A DNA stretch of 64,000 bases from Nitrospirota bacterium (GCA_030684575.1 JAUXVD010000019.1:1-64000), one strand, 5' to 3'. Counted from the first letter of the stretch, positions 51,952-61,346 are shown. Made by a program: numbers and translations. The notes: generated by a model from the sequence alone, not told the origin.

Positions 51952-52245
51952 TTAGTTGCGGTGGTGAGTGCTCATCAGGACGGCACCGAGGTGCCGGAGT
52001 CGTTGAAAATAGGGCCGGCAATCTTCGTCAAGCTCGTTGGTCAGGCCATCGAGATCGGCAACACAATCTTCGAGGATCACGAGGCGCTGGGCATCAAGGC
52101 CTTCGGGACTATCGAGGAAATACACCACACATCCACTGATCACCGTATCCAACGTCATCAATGGCCCCTCATGTTGGCGCTCCACGCGAGGCCATTGTGC
52201 CTCCTTATGGGCTTCCCAGAGTGACAACAGTGCATCCCGATCCAT
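51952..52245 (-). CDS. Hypothetical protein
   Basis: A 97-residue soluble protein I do not recognise. It is acidic, with two helical parts (MDRDALLSLWEAHKEAQWPR and EDCVADLDGLTNELDEDCR) flanking a beta core ISGCVVYFLDS. No membrane segment. ATG with GGAG about 10 nt upstream is chosen over TTG at 52260. It appears to be the last gene of the minus-strand run from the protease to gdhA. Confidence 0.55.
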   Translation of the reverse strand: MDRDALLSLWEAHKEAQWPRVERQHEGPLMTLDTVISGCVVYFLDSPEGLDAQRLVILEDCVADLDGLTNELDEDCRPYFQRLRHLGAVLMSTHHRN

Positions 52246-52272
52246 TCTACCGGTCTCCAACCATTTACCGAC

Positions 52273-52662
52273 TCAGTTTCGACCGATCCACCCTAACGCA
52301 TGGAATAACAGGGCCGCAAGCATACAGAGCCCCAGTCCCCAAAACCGGTAGTCGATGTCTTGTCGTTCAAGGCACCATTTAATGACTGGTGTCCGCCACG
52401 AGGGCGGTCCGACGGACAGGAAGGTGCCTTTCGCGATCATGCCTCCCGCCGTCACCGCCCAGAGCCATGGGTAGGGCAGGTCGTTCGCGGCAAAGAGCAA
52501 GAGGGTGCCACCGAAGATCGCAAGAAGCTCCCATCGCAATATCCCGGGGGATTGCTGCAGTACTTCGCGGACCTGCGCGATGATGTAGCGTGGAGAGATC
52601 AAAAGCACGATCCCGTCGGTCAGCCAAATCCCGGCGAGTGCGGCCAAGGCATAATCCTTCAA
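52273..52662 (-). CDS. Small multi-pass membrane protein
   Basis: About 129 residues with four predicted membrane helices (LAALAGIWLTDGIVLLI, WELLAIFGGTLLLFAA, LWAVTAGGMIAKGTFL, GLGLCMLAALLFHALGW). No family recognised. The frame continues upstream into gdhA to a GTG at 52728; the TTG at 52662 is preferred because the hydrophobic core begins just after it and it avoids overlap, but the start is uncertain. Confidence 0.5.
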   Translation of the reverse strand: MKDYALAALAGIWLTDGIVLLISPRYIIAQVREVLQQSPGILRWELLAIFGGTLLLFAANDLPYPWLWAVTAGGMIAKGTFLSVGPPSWRTPVIKWCLERQDIDYRFWGLGLCMLAALLFHALGWIGRN

Positions 52663-52711
52663 TCGAACGTTCCAGACGGTTGGTGCCCCTTGCCCTCGTG
52701 TCCGGTGTTGC

Positions 52712-53968
52712 TCATGGATACAGACCACGATGGAGATGGGCTTGCGCCACTTTGTCGATTCCGCTCATCAATGCGGCCATACGCATGGACGTATTCTTGG
52801 AAAGAGAAAACTGTAACGTCCGATGGAAGGCGTTGATCAAAATATCTTGTAGTCGCTCCTGAATGTCCTTGGCTTTCCAGAAAAAGCGCTGCCCATCCTG
52901 TACCCATTCGAAGTAGGAGACGATGACGCCACCGGAGTTGGCCAGGATGTCCGGGATGATAAAGACCCCCTGATTCTGCAGGATGCGATCGGCCTCCAGG
53001 GTCGTCGGACCGTTTGCTCCTTCAGCGAGAATTCGACAGCGGAGCTTCCCGGCATTTCGCTCGGTGATCTGTTCAGATAACGCGGCGGGGACCAGTACGG
53101 TGCAGTCAAGCTGGAGCAGTTCGTCGTTGGAGAGCCAATCTCCCAGCTTGGTGTCACGGAGGGGTTGTCCGTGAGTTTTGCAGCGCGTGAGGAGTTCAGG
53201 AATGTCCAGACCGTTTGCGTTGTGAATCCCTCCGTGTACGTCGCTCACGGCGGTGACGCGCGCACCACATTCCTGCATGATGCGGGCAGTGTGGGCCCCC
53301 ACATTGCCGAATCCCTGGATCACCACAGTGCTGTTCCGGATATCGAGATTGAGGTGCCGAAGCGCCTCAATGGTGACATAGACCACTCCGCGTCCGGTGG
53401 CTTCCTCACGCCCCAGGCTGCCTCCAATCGAAAGGGGCTTGCCGGTTACGACGCCCGGCACCGAATACCCCACTTGCTGACTGTAGGTGTCCATGATCCA
53501 GGCCATCACCTGAGCATCTGTCCCGACATCCGGCGCCGGCACGTCTTTCTCCGGGCCGATCAAGGGGAAGATTTCCGTTGCATAGCGTCTAGTCAATCGT
53601 TGTAATTCTGCCTGCGACAATTGTTTCGGATCGACCGCGACCCCACCCTTCGCTCCGCCATAGGGTAGGTCGGCCAATGCGCATTTCCAGGTCATCCACA
53701 TGGCGAGTGCTGCGACTTCCCCAAGATTTACGTCCGGGTGATAGCGAATGCCGCCCTTGGTGGGGCCGCGAGAGGAATCATGCTGCACACGATAGCCGGT
53801 ATAGACCTCGACTCGGCCGTCATCCATTCGAACGGGTACGCTGACGATTAGAGACCGCTGTGGGAGTTTCAGCCGCTCGCGCAAATTGGGATCCAGTTCC
53901 ATGGCCTTGGCTGCTTGGTCAAATTGCGCCATCGCCAGTCGGAAGGTCGGTGTGTCGAGTTCATGCAT
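52712..53968 (-). CDS. gdhA: Glu/Leu/Phe/Val dehydrogenase (glutamate dehydrogenase)
   Basis: A 418-residue ELFV-family dehydrogenase, most like NAD(P)-glutamate dehydrogenases of the ~420-residue class. The active site shows GGIRYHPDVNLGEV, the catalytic lysine in LPYGGAKGGV, PAPDVGTDAQVMAWIMDTY, and the Rossmann motif VVIQGFGNVGAHTARIM. It interconverts glutamate and 2-oxoglutarate plus ammonium, linking to ammonium assimilation. Distinguishing glutamate from leucine dehydrogenase needs substrate-residue comparison. It starts 15 bp after lipB. Confidence 0.9.
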   Translation of the reverse strand: MHELDTPTFRLAMAQFDQAAKAMELDPNLRERLKLPQRSLIVSVPVRMDDGRVEVYTGYRVQHDSSRGPTKGGIRYHPDVNLGEVAALAMWMTWKCALADLPYGGAKGGVAVDPKQLSQAELQRLTRRYATEIFPLIGPEKDVPAPDVGTDAQVMAWIMDTYSQQVGYSVPGVVTGKPLSIGGSLGREEATGRGVVYVTIEALRHLNLDIRNSTVVIQGFGNVGAHTARIMQECGARVTAVSDVHGGIHNANGLDIPELLTRCKTHGQPLRDTKLGDWLSNDELLQLDCTVLVPAALSEQITERNAGKLRCRILAEGANGPTTLEADRILQNQGVFIIPDILANSGGVIVSYFEWVQDGQRFFWKAKDIQERLQDILINAFHRTLQFSLSKNTSMRMAALMSGIDKVAQAHLHRGLYP

Positions 53969-53983
53969 CGGCGGTTCCTCTCG

Positions 53984-54778
53984 TCAGCTGTGCGTGAGCG
54001 TCGTCGCGGCGAGGGTAATGTGATCGTCTCCTTGTTCCGTGATCTCTGGCGGGAGATTCAGCCACTGTACGTTGAACGTTCGCGCGAATTCCTGCGCTAC
54101 CTGTTGCGTGACGGTTGCAATAGACAAGGGAGACTGTCGGATTTCGGCCATGGACGTGATCGGGCATGCGGTCAGGCCACAGGGCACGATATGGGAAAAG
54201 GGGGAGAGGTCCAGGTCGACGTTGAGCGCAAAGCCGTGAAGCGTCACGCCATGATCGATCCGGACTCCGATGGCTGCAATCTTTGCATCCGCATCACGCC
54301 AGCGGACCCAGACGCCAGGTGCCTTCTTGACACGATAACCTTCAATTCCCCATCGTGCGAGCGTATGGATCAAGACCTCTTCCAAATTCCGCACATACTG
54401 TTTCGGCCCTGAACAATAATGCGACAGCTTGAGGATCGGATACCCCACGATCTGTCCCGGTCCATGATAGGTAATGGAGCCGCCACGATCGACGGATTGG
54501 AAGTTGGCCCCTGTTTGGCGGAGGGCTTCTTCTCCGCAGGCCCAATGCGCGGGTTTGGTACTTCGGCCCAGGGTATAGACGGGCTGATGTTCAAGGAGTA
54601 ACAACGTATCCCCTTGATTCTCCGCAATCCGTTCTTCCCGTAATTGTTGCTGTAGTCGCCAGGCTTCGTCGTAGGGGACCGGCTTGGGAAACAGGACGAG
54701 CCTGCCTTCTTGCGGACCGGGTCTGCTCTCGTGTCCTGTACCGTCGTGACTGTGCAGGGACCCGTCGGCGTGATTCAT
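53984..54778 (-). CDS. lipB: Lipoyl(octanoyl) transferase
   Basis: A 264-residue LipB that moves octanoate from ACP to lipoyl domains. The family signature SVDRGGSITYHGPGQIVGYPI (RGGSITYHGPGQ) is clear, as are the catalytic lysine in KIAAIGV and the cysteine in FSHIVPCGL. An extra ~30-residue N-terminal extension rich in H, G and D precedes homologous sequence. The start overlaps the protease stop by four bases (ATGA), so the two are cotranslated. No lipA in the window. Confidence 0.95.
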   Translation of the reverse strand: MNHADGSLHSHDGTGHESRPGPQEGRLVLFPKPVPYDEAWRLQQQLREERIAENQGDTLLLLEHQPVYTLGRSTKPAHWACGEEALRQTGANFQSVDRGGSITYHGPGQIVGYPILKLSHYCSGPKQYVRNLEEVLIHTLARWGIEGYRVKKAPGVWVRWRDADAKIAAIGVRIDHGVTLHGFALNVDLDLSPFSHIVPCGLTACPITSMAEIRQSPLSIATVTQQVAQEFARTFNVQWLNLPPEITEQGDDHITLAATTLTHS

Positions 54779-55851
54779 GGAAGAGCCTTCTGCCGCGAAG
54801 GCTTGTGAATCGAGATGGTGGACTGGACGTTTTTTCTCTGTACGGTCAGTTGCAGGCTGGGGAGATCTTCCGAACGTCGGATGGAGTGCCAGAAGTCTCC
54901 GAGATTATAGATCTGATGTTGATCGACGGCAGTAATGATATCCCCGCTCTGGAGGCCTCCTGTGACGGCGGTTCCTCCCGGCTCGACATTCAGCGCCAAG
55001 ACCCCGCGGTCACCGTCCAGTCCAAAGCTCGCCATGATGCTTGCGGTGATGGTCACAGGCGTAAATCCGATGTCCGGACGAAGGACCGATCCACGGACGA
55101 TCATCGATTGAATGTGGGGGTAGATGGCCTCCATCGAAATCGCATAACTAATGGCCTGGGCGGATGGCGCGATGGCCACATTAATGCCGATCACATGACC
55201 GGCCAGATCCACGAGCGGACCTCCGCTGTTGCCAGGGTTGATGGCCGCATCGGTTTGGATCAGATCGTAGAGTGTTTCACCATCCGGAGTGAGGACTGAG
55301 CGATCGACGGCGCTGACGACACCGACAGTGACGGTTGAGCCTCCCTTGAGCGCGAGGGGATTGCCGATGGCAACGACCGACTCGCCAATCTCAAGTGCCG
55401 GTACAGGACTGAGCGTCGCGGGCACCAAGTCCGTTGCCGTGATTTTGACGAGGGCCAGGTCCAGCAGGAAATCACGTGCAACGACACGGCCTGGGGTGAG
55501 CCGACCCGTTGAGAGTCCGACGACCAGGCTCTTGATGCCCGCGACCAAATGATTGTTCGTCAGAATATAGCCGCTCGCGTCGATAATCACGCCGGACCCA
55601 GACCCCGATTGGGCCTGCGTGGGAGTGGACGGCATGCCGCGAGTGAGAATGGTGACAACTGAGGGGCGTACTTGTGCCACGACGGCAGGGACTGACAGAG
55701 ATTTTTCGTGGATGGGGACCGATCCAACCACGGTCTCAGCCTTGGCAAACCGTCCGTCCGGGACCATGACGATGACAAGAGGGAGAAGGAGCGAAACGGT
55801 GAAGACGTGAAAGTGGCTTGATTTTGTCTCTACTGTGCGGATTGTGGTCAT
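54775..55851 (-). CDS. DegP/HtrA-like serine protease with PDZ domain
   Basis: A 358-residue S1C protease. An N-terminal membrane or signal segment (FTVSLLLPLVIVMV) suggests periplasmic location. The trypsin-like domain has the catalytic triad His (LTNNHLVAG), Asp (FLLDLALVKI) and Ser (NPGNSGGPLVD). A single PDZ domain follows (GVLALNVEPGGTAV, GLQSGDIITAVD). With one PDZ domain and a membrane helix it is closest to the DegS type. Degradation or sensing of misfolded envelope proteins is expected. It precedes lipB. Confidence 0.93.
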   Translation of the reverse strand: MTTIRTVETKSSHFHVFTVSLLLPLVIVMVPDGRFAKAETVVGSVPIHEKSLSVPAVVAQVRPSVVTILTRGMPSTPTQAQSGSGSGVIIDASGYILTNNHLVAGIKSLVVGLSTGRLTPGRVVARDFLLDLALVKITATDLVPATLSPVPALEIGESVVAIGNPLALKGGSTVTVGVVSAVDRSVLTPDGETLYDLIQTDAAINPGNSGGPLVDLAGHVIGINVAIAPSAQAISYAISMEAIYPHIQSMIVRGSVLRPDIGFTPVTITASIMASFGLDGDRGVLALNVEPGGTAVTGGLQSGDIITAVDQHQIYNLGDFWHSIRRSEDLPSLQLTVQRKNVQSTISIHKPSRQKALP

Positions 55852-55919
55852 GGGGCCTCACATACTGAGTCGGCCTCATTGTGGCATAAGTGGCTTCAGG
55901 GGGAAAGCTGCGTGACAGA

Positions 55920-55948
55920 AAAGGGGCGAGGATGAGCCTCGCCCCTTT
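55920..55948 (-). terminator. Intrinsic terminator of the sigma factor gene
   Basis: AAAGGGGCGAGG-ATGAG-CCTCGCCCCTTT is a 12-bp stem with a 5-nt loop. On the minus strand TTTTCTG follows the stem. It lies 20 bp after the sigma factor stop and separates it from the protease gene. Confidence 0.85.
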
Positions 55949-55968
55949 CTGCTTCATGCGTCTGCGGT

Positions 55969-57225
55969 TTACTGGATGGCGGCAAACATTTCCTTAATCT
56001 GTGGGGTTTTCAGTTTCTTGAGCGCTTTCGCTTCGATCTGGCGAATCCGCTCCCTCGTGACCGACAGGCTTTGCCCGACCTGCTCCAATGTGCAGGACTG
56101 ATCGTGACCGATCCCGAAGCGCAGGCGGATGACGGTTTGCTCCCGAGGCGTGAGCGTGTCGAGAATACGTTCGAGCTGCTGCGCCATTTCCGTCTGATGC
56201 ACATTGGCATCTGGCGGGACGGCTTGCAGGTCGGGAAGAAGTTCCCCGAATTCCGTGCTCCCGTCACCCACCAGTTTCTCCAAGGCGACCGGCTCTTGAA
56301 AGGCCTGCACGGTTTCGTGGAGCCGTTCCGGTCTCATCCGCAGCACGTCCGCCACTTCTTCGATTCGGGCCGGCCGGCCCAGCTGTTGCCCGAGCCGTCT
56401 GGTGACACGGAGGATTCGGTGCGAGGCTTCAGTCTGGTGAACCGGAATACGAATGGTCCGCGATTGATCTGCGAGCGCACGGGTGATGCCTTGACGGATC
56501 CACCAGGTTGCATAGGTGCTGAATTTGAACCCCTTGCGGTATTGATACCGTTCGGCTGCTTTCATCAACCCGATATTGCCTTCTTGCACGAGGTCCAGCA
56601 GCGTCAGTCCGCGGCCTGTGTAATGTTTTGCGACATCCACGACGAGCCGTAGGTTGCAGCGCACCAATTCGTCCTTGGCCTGTTCAAGCAGGACCCGAGC
56701 GGAGCGGAGGGTGGCTAACCCCTCCTTGAGTTGTTTGGCGATGGTCACCGGAAGCTTCTGCTGTCCCGCTTCCTGGCTGATCATGTCAGTGAGCCTCTGC
56801 TCGGCTTTATCGATCGCGCTGGCTGAGAGTCCGCTCAACTCTTTGACCATCTGGAGTGTGTGTTGCGCCTCAAGCACCGAGGCTGTGCGCGTGAGCTTCG
56901 GGAAGACTCGGAGGGTCTGACGTAAGGTCTTCCGAATCGTGCTCGTTCCAGAATCGATCTTCTTTGCCAGCTCGACTTCTTCTTCTCTGGTCAAGAGGGC
57001 TCGTTCGCCGAAGGAGCGAAAGTAGAGTGACTCCAACATGAACGGGCCGCCGCTCACTGCGGTACGAGTCGCCGTCTTCACCGGCTCATCCGGTTGTTCC
57101 TCTTCGGAGGTGTCTTTGCCGATCACATCTAACAGGTCGCTCGCCTCGGGATCGTCCGCATCAACGTCCTTTGCCATCCTGACAAGTTCTTCCGGCTCAG
57201 GGGTTGGGAATAGATTCTTTTTCAT
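55969..57225 (-). CDS. RNA polymerase sigma factor, RpoD-family
   Basis: A 418-residue sigma70-family factor. Region 1.2-like segment (SLYFRSFGERALLTREEEVELAKKID), region 2 (NLRLVVDVAKHYTGRGLTLLDLVQEGNIGLMKA; YRKGFKFSTYATWWIRQGI), region 3 and region 4 (LTPREQTVIRLRFGI, TLEQVGQSLSVTRERIRQIEAKALKKL). Region 1.1 is lacking and the N-terminus is acidic and unrelated, so it may be a group 2 or alternative primary-like factor rather than the housekeeping RpoD. GGAGG lies upstream of ATG. Confidence 0.9.
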   Translation of the reverse strand: MKKNLFPTPEPEELVRMAKDVDADDPEASDLLDVIGKDTSEEEQPDEPVKTATRTAVSGGPFMLESLYFRSFGERALLTREEEVELAKKIDSGTSTIRKTLRQTLRVFPKLTRTASVLEAQHTLQMVKELSGLSASAIDKAEQRLTDMISQEAGQQKLPVTIAKQLKEGLATLRSARVLLEQAKDELVRCNLRLVVDVAKHYTGRGLTLLDLVQEGNIGLMKAAERYQYRKGFKFSTYATWWIRQGITRALADQSRTIRIPVHQTEASHRILRVTRRLGQQLGRPARIEEVADVLRMRPERLHETVQAFQEPVALEKLVGDGSTEFGELLPDLQAVPPDANVHQTEMAQQLERILDTLTPREQTVIRLRFGIGHDQSCTLEQVGQSLSVTRERIRQIEAKALKKLKTPQIKEMFAAIQ

Positions 57226-57772
57226 GTCGTCGCCCCTCCTCTGATTATCTGATCTGTTGCTCCGCATGGTCGTGACCCCGACTGGTTCTGGTTCTATGTC
57301 CTACTCTATGAGAGACAGCGTTCCGTCAAACGATTCATGCTGAGTACTGTGTGGACGGGCTGCTCTCTTGCCTCACTACGGAGCAAATCCTGTGCTGGAT
57401 TCTTTATGAGAATGGCGGATCGCAATCTTATGGAAAAGGCTACTCTATTAGAGTGGCTTAATGAGGATTTCGGAGAGGGAGTGAGGCAACCTTGCTGCAG
57501 GTGTGTAGTAGTGGCAATCGAGCAATAGGCTGAATTGCCACATCCTCTCCTTGAGGCATTTCTTTCAGGATAGAGGAGATCGAGCGGAAGGGAGGCGAGA
57601 AAGTTGTGGTGGAATTGCTCGCCGCTATGCGCTCAACGAACGTCAGCGTCCTGCGCTCATGGCATGCGTGCATTAAGCTTTTCAAGAAGACTCATGGTGG
57701 AGCTCGTTAAATCTCCCAGGCGGCTGTTTGTTTGGTTGAAAACCTGGCACAGCACTTCTAGAATGAGCCCCC
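57226..57772. other. Long intergenic region, no gene recognised
   Basis: About 550 bp between the divergent sigma factor and trmI. It contains an inverted repeat GTGGCAA/TTGCCAC (near 57510-57540, 17-nt loop) and a segment TGGCAC-N5-TTCT near 57746 that only loosely resembles a sigma54 site. Open frames here lack family resemblance. Both promoters should lie in it. Confidence 0.5.
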
Positions 57773-58642
57773 ATGTCACAACTTCAATCAGGCGAACGTA
57801 TTCATTTGGTCGATAAAAAAGGGCGGCAGTATGCCCTGACCCTCAAGGCTGGAGATCGCTATCAGCTAAGCGGTCATAAAATTGCGCACGACGATCTCAT
57901 CGGAAAGCCCGATGGTTCTCTCGTCACGCTCTCCGGCAACAAGACGATGTTGGCGCTGAAGCCGACGTTCGGCGACTATGTGCTGAAGATGCCACGGGGC
58001 GCGCAGGTATTGTACCCGAAGGATCTGGCGCTCATTCCCATGTGGGCGGATGTCTATCCCGGCGCGCGCGTCTTCGAAGCGGGAACTGGCTCCGGGGCCT
58101 TGACGATGGCCCTCTTACGAGCCGTGGGCCCGCGGGGCGTCGTCGTGACGTACGAAGCCCGCGAGGATTTTGCGAAAACGGCGATGACGAACATCGAACG
58201 GTACATGGGCACGATGCCCAACCTTATCTCGCTTCGTCGGAACGTATACGAGGGGATCAGCTTGCTCGACGATGGCTTGCCGTTCGATCGCCTCGTCCTC
58301 GATCTTCCTGAGCCTTGGCAGGTGGTCCCGCATGCCGCGCAGGTCCTTCGTCCCGGCGGCATGTATTTGAGTTTTGTTCCCACCGTTCCTCAAGTGGTGC
58401 AGACGGTTGAGGCCCTTGAGAAAGCGATGGTCTTTGGCATGATTGAAACGTTCGAGTCGCTGTTGAGAACCTGGTCGATTCAGGGCCGTAGCGTACGTCC
58501 GGATCACCGGATGGTCGCCCATTCAGGCTTCATTACCGTGGCGAGAAAAATCGAGTCTGGTTTGTGGCCTACTGCTCAAGCGGCTGAGGCTATGGATGAG
58601 GCCGGTGATGCTCATGAAGAGCGAGAGGACGACGCGCGATGA
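57773..58642 (+). CDS. trmI: tRNA (adenine-58-N1)-methyltransferase
   Basis: A 289-residue TrmI-type SAM methyltransferase, making m1A58 in the T loop. The N-terminal barrel (SGERIHLVDKKGRQYAL, HDDLIGKPDGSLV) is followed by the Rossmann domain with the SAM motif VFEAGTGSGALTMALLRAVG, the TYEAREDFAKTAMTNIER segment and DRLVLDLPEPWQVV, which contains the conserved DLPEPW. It overlaps fabG by four bases. Confidence 0.93.
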   Translation: MSQLQSGERIHLVDKKGRQYALTLKAGDRYQLSGHKIAHDDLIGKPDGSLVTLSGNKTMLALKPTFGDYVLKMPRGAQVLYPKDLALIPMWADVYPGARVFEAGTGSGALTMALLRAVGPRGVVVTYEAREDFAKTAMTNIERYMGTMPNLISLRRNVYEGISLLDDGLPFDRLVLDLPEPWQVVPHAAQVLRPGGMYLSFVPTVPQVVQTVEALEKAMVFGMIETFESLLRTWSIQGRSVRPDHRMVAHSGFITVARKIESGLWPTAQAAEAMDEAGDAHEEREDDAR

Positions 58643-59394
58643 ACCGATTGCAGGGGAAAGTGGCGGTCGTTACCGGGGGCAACGCGGGTATCGGTGAAGC
58701 GATCGCGAAAGCCTTTGCGCGCGAAGGAGCATCGGTCGTGATTACGGGGAGACGGCAAGGAGAGCTGGACCGAGTCGTGAGCGACATTGTGAAGGCGCAG
58801 GGCAAGGCCGTTGCCGTTGCCGGATCGGTCACAGACGAACGCCATGTCCAGGAGGCCGCGCTGGTGACGGTGCAGCAGTTCGGACGGCTCGATATTCTCG
58901 TCAACAATGCCGGAGTCGGGGATTTCGGAAAGCGTCTGCATGAAACTGATGATGCAACCTGGGCGCAGATTCTCGACGTCAATCTGACCGGGGTGTTCCG
59001 GATGACGCGCGCGGTGCTGCCGCAGATGTTGAAGCAGGGGAAGGGCGCCATCGTCAATATTTCCTCCATCGCGAGCCTCGTCGGACTTCCTACATTGCCG
59101 GCCTATGCTGCGTCCAAGGGGGCACTCGATGCCATGACCAGAGCCATCGCGGTCGATTATGCCAAGGAGGGCATCCGCTGTAACGTGGTGAACCCCGGAC
59201 TTATTGATACGCCGATGGCCGCCCCGTTGATGAGCAACCCCGAGCAACTGGCCCCGATTCTCGCGCACTATCCTATCCGTCGAGCTGGTAAGCCAGAGGA
59301 AGTGGCCAATATGGTTCTCTATCTGGTTTCCGACGAGGCAGCCTGGGTTACGGGCGGGACCTTTCCGATCGATGGAGGGATGACGATCTCGTGA
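58639..59394 (+). CDS. fabG: SDR-family 3-oxoacyl-ACP reductase-like protein
   Basis: A 251-residue classical short-chain dehydrogenase. NAD(P) motif VTGGNAGIGEAIA, NNAGVGD, the catalytic Ser-Tyr-Lys set (ISSIASL, YAASKGALDAM) and a DGGMTI tail. Similarity to FabG is strong, but many SDRs of this length have other substrates, so the gene symbol is provisional. Translationally coupled to trmI (ATGA overlap); aroE follows after ~95 bp. Confidence 0.85.
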   Translation: MNRLQGKVAVVTGGNAGIGEAIAKAFAREGASVVITGRRQGELDRVVSDIVKAQGKAVAVAGSVTDERHVQEAALVTVQQFGRLDILVNNAGVGDFGKRLHETDDATWAQILDVNLTGVFRMTRAVLPQMLKQGKGAIVNISSIASLVGLPTLPAYAASKGALDAMTRAIAVDYAKEGIRCNVVNPGLIDTPMAAPLMSNPEQLAPILAHYPIRRAGKPEEVANMVLYLVSDEAAWVTGGTFPIDGGMTIS

Positions 59395-59490
59395 GTCGGC
59401 GTTCCTTGCGAGTGGTCAACCCTACCGTCGTCGTCTCGATGAGTGTCTATCCGTTCTTCTAAATCAACAGCAGCCGTGAGTCTTCGACCT

Positions 59491-60345
59491 ATGGACATCA
59501 ACGCACATACTCAGTTTTGCGGTGTCATCGGTAATCCCGTCGAGCATTCGCTTTCGCCGGCGATTCATAATGCCGCGTTTCAGAACCTCGGGCTGAACTT
59601 CGTGTACCTGGCGTTCCGCGTAGAAGCGATCGGCGATGCGATTCGAGGACTGCGCGCGTTGGGGAATTTCCGCGGTGCGAGCGTGACCATCCCTCACAAG
59701 GTGGCAGCCGTTCCATTTCTTGACAAGGTTGAACCGACTGCGCGGCATATTGGTGCGATCAATACTATTGTGGCTGAAGGCGGGACCCTCACAGGCTATA
59801 ACACCGACGCGACCGGCGCGTTGCGCGCACTTCGTGAGGGTGGGGTTGCCTTGAAAGGGCGTCAGGTCGTCATGCTTGGATCCGGAGGCGCAGCTCGCGC
59901 GATTGCCTTCGCGCTTGGGACCGAGGCTGGGATCGCTGGCTTGAGCATACTAGGAATCGATGACCGTGAACGCACCGCCTTGGCCGGAGACCTCCGGTCG
60001 AAGACTGGGATGACCGTGCAGGCATTGTCTCTAGACGAGGAGACATTGCGAAAAGTTCTGCCGGACACACATGTGCTGATCCATTGCACCCCGATGGGCA
60101 TGTCTCCCAACATACAGGGAACTGCTGTGCCAGCGACGTTGCTGCATGCGGGATTGACGGTCATGGATATCGTTTATAATCCGCGGGACACCCAGTTGCT
60201 GAAGGATGCAACGGCGACCGGTTGTCGTACGATTCCCGGACTCGAGATGTTTCTTCATCAAGCCGCCGCGCAGTTTGAACTCTGGACCAATCACACTGCC
60301 CCAACCGATGTGATGCGCGCCGTCCTGGAGTCCCGTTTCTCATGA
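59491..60345 (+). CDS. aroE: Shikimate dehydrogenase
   Basis: A 284-residue AroE reducing 3-dehydroshikimate with NADPH. GVIGNPVEHSLSPAIHNAAF (substrate Ser/Ser), SVTIPHKVA with the catalytic lysine, GAINTIV, NTDATGA with the catalytic Asp, and the dinucleotide motif VVMLGSGGAARAIAFAL. ATG at 59491 (MDINAHTQFCGVIG) matches the family start; an earlier in-frame start at 59443 is possible. The stop overlaps aroK (ATGA). Confidence 0.95.
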   Translation: MDINAHTQFCGVIGNPVEHSLSPAIHNAAFQNLGLNFVYLAFRVEAIGDAIRGLRALGNFRGASVTIPHKVAAVPFLDKVEPTARHIGAINTIVAEGGTLTGYNTDATGALRALREGGVALKGRQVVMLGSGGAARAIAFALGTEAGIAGLSILGIDDRERTALAGDLRSKTGMTVQALSLDEETLRKVLPDTHVLIHCTPMGMSPNIQGTAVPATLLHAGLTVMDIVYNPRDTQLLKDATATGCRTIPGLEMFLHQAAAQFELWTNHTAPTDVMRAVLESRFS

Positions 60346-60851
60346 ATATCGTGCTGATTGGCTATCGAGGGACCGGCAAGAGCACGGTGGGACGACTGTT
60401 GGCGGCGCGGTTGGGACGAACGCTCGTGTCAACTGATGCGGAGATCGTCGTTCGTGCGAAGCGCGCGATTCCTGAGATCGTTGCCCAAGAGGGATGGGAC
60501 TACTTTCGCGACCTGGAGTCCGATATCTGCAGGGAACTGGCCGGCCGTGACCAGTTGGTGATCGATACCGGCGGCGGGGCAATCCTTCGCCCGCAAAATG
60601 TAGAGGCATTGAAGAAGAGCGGCAGGTTGTTTTGGCTGACGGCCTCCGTCGAGACGATCGCAACACGAATCGGCGGCGATAATCAGCGCCCCTCATTGAC
60701 GGGGACCAAGTCGTTTGTCGAGGAAGTTGCGGATGTCTTGCGAGAGCGGACGCCGAAGTATCAAGCGGCCGCCGATCATGTCGTTGCGACGGATGATCGC
60801 TCGATCGATCAACTGGTTGAGACGCTTCTCACGTTGGTGGGAACAGATTAG
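60342..60851 (+). CDS. aroK: Shikimate kinase
   Basis: A 169-residue AroK phosphorylating shikimate. P-loop GYRGTGKSTVGRLLA, STDAEIV, FRDLESDICREL, VIDTGGGAILRPQNV and the LID-region arginine in DNQRPSLTG. It is coupled to aroE by overlap. Together they supply the pathway completed by aroA and aroF about 20 kb away. tRNA-Arg lies ~90 bp downstream. Confidence 0.96.
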   Translation: MNIVLIGYRGTGKSTVGRLLAARLGRTLVSTDAEIVVRAKRAIPEIVAQEGWDYFRDLESDICRELAGRDQLVIDTGGGAILRPQNVEALKKSGRLFWLTASVETIATRIGGDNQRPSLTGTKSFVEEVADVLRERTPKYQAAADHVVATDDRSIDQLVETLLTLVGTD

Positions 60852-60938
60852 ACTTCCGTCGTCGATATATCTGGATTAAGGCTGTGCCATTTTCCCATCC
60901 TTGACAAGGTCTCCTTCGAAGTGTTTGAAATAGCACAT

Positions 60939-61015
60939 GCGCCCGTAGCTCAATTGGATAGAGCATCGGACTTCGGATCCGGGGGTTGGGGGTTCAATTC
61001 CCTCCGGGCGCACCA
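60939..61015 (+). tRNA. tRNA-Arg(TCG), CCA encoded
   Basis: A 77-nt tRNA: acceptor GCGCCCG/CGGGCGC, discriminator A, CCA at 61013-61015. The anticodon loop CTTCGGA between TCGGA and TCCGG gives TCG. The T arm GGGTTCAATTCC is regular. A TTGACA at 60901-60906 upstream could be its -35 box, but a clear -10 box at standard spacing was not found. Confidence 0.95.
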
Positions 61016-61178
61016 CATCCTCCAGTAAATTCTCAGTACACAATCATCGAAGTATCAGAGGCTTGCAAGTGCCTTCCCGGTCTTTTGGGGCGGGCTATCC
61101 CCCACAAAAGCTGCATAGATTTCTCTGCTCCTCGGCAGTATCCTTACGGGAAGAAACAGGATTCATGGAGAGCTGAAG

Positions 61179-61346
61179 ATGGTGCTATGCTATAGGCGTG
61201 GTTGTGTGGAGTCTCTTCGCTGGAGACTAGCAGGGCGTGAGCACCGGCAGGCTTGGACGAGGCATTGTCCCTGCTGTGGACGTTGGCTGACGAAGCAAGA
61301 GCCTGCAGCACCATGGGCCTGTTCGTGTGGATGGTGGAGTGGATAG
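61179..61346 (+). CDS. Very small Cys-rich (zinc-ribbon-like) protein
   Basis: A 55-residue open frame starting MVLCYRRGCVESLRWRL and ending WACSCGWWSG. The pairs HCPCCGRW and ACSCGWW form a treble-clef/zinc-ribbon-like CxxC...CxC arrangement, and the protein is rich in Trp and Arg. GGAG lies 8 nt before the ATG. No family recognised. Short length and absence of homologous evidence make it tentative, but cysteine spacing and the ribosome-binding site argue it is real. Confidence 0.45.
   Translation: MVLCYRRGCVESLRWRLAGREHRQAWTRHCPCCGRWLTKQEPAAPWACSCGWWSG

Noticed and set aside
57337-57528. Small plus-strand ORF in the sigma factor/trmI gap
   Set aside because: No ribosome-binding site, no domain, Cys placement irregular; treated as non-coding.
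57746-57761. Possible sigma54 promoter before trmI
   Set aside because: TGGCAC matches but the -12 element is TTCT rather than TTGC, and no enhancer-binding activator site is seen.
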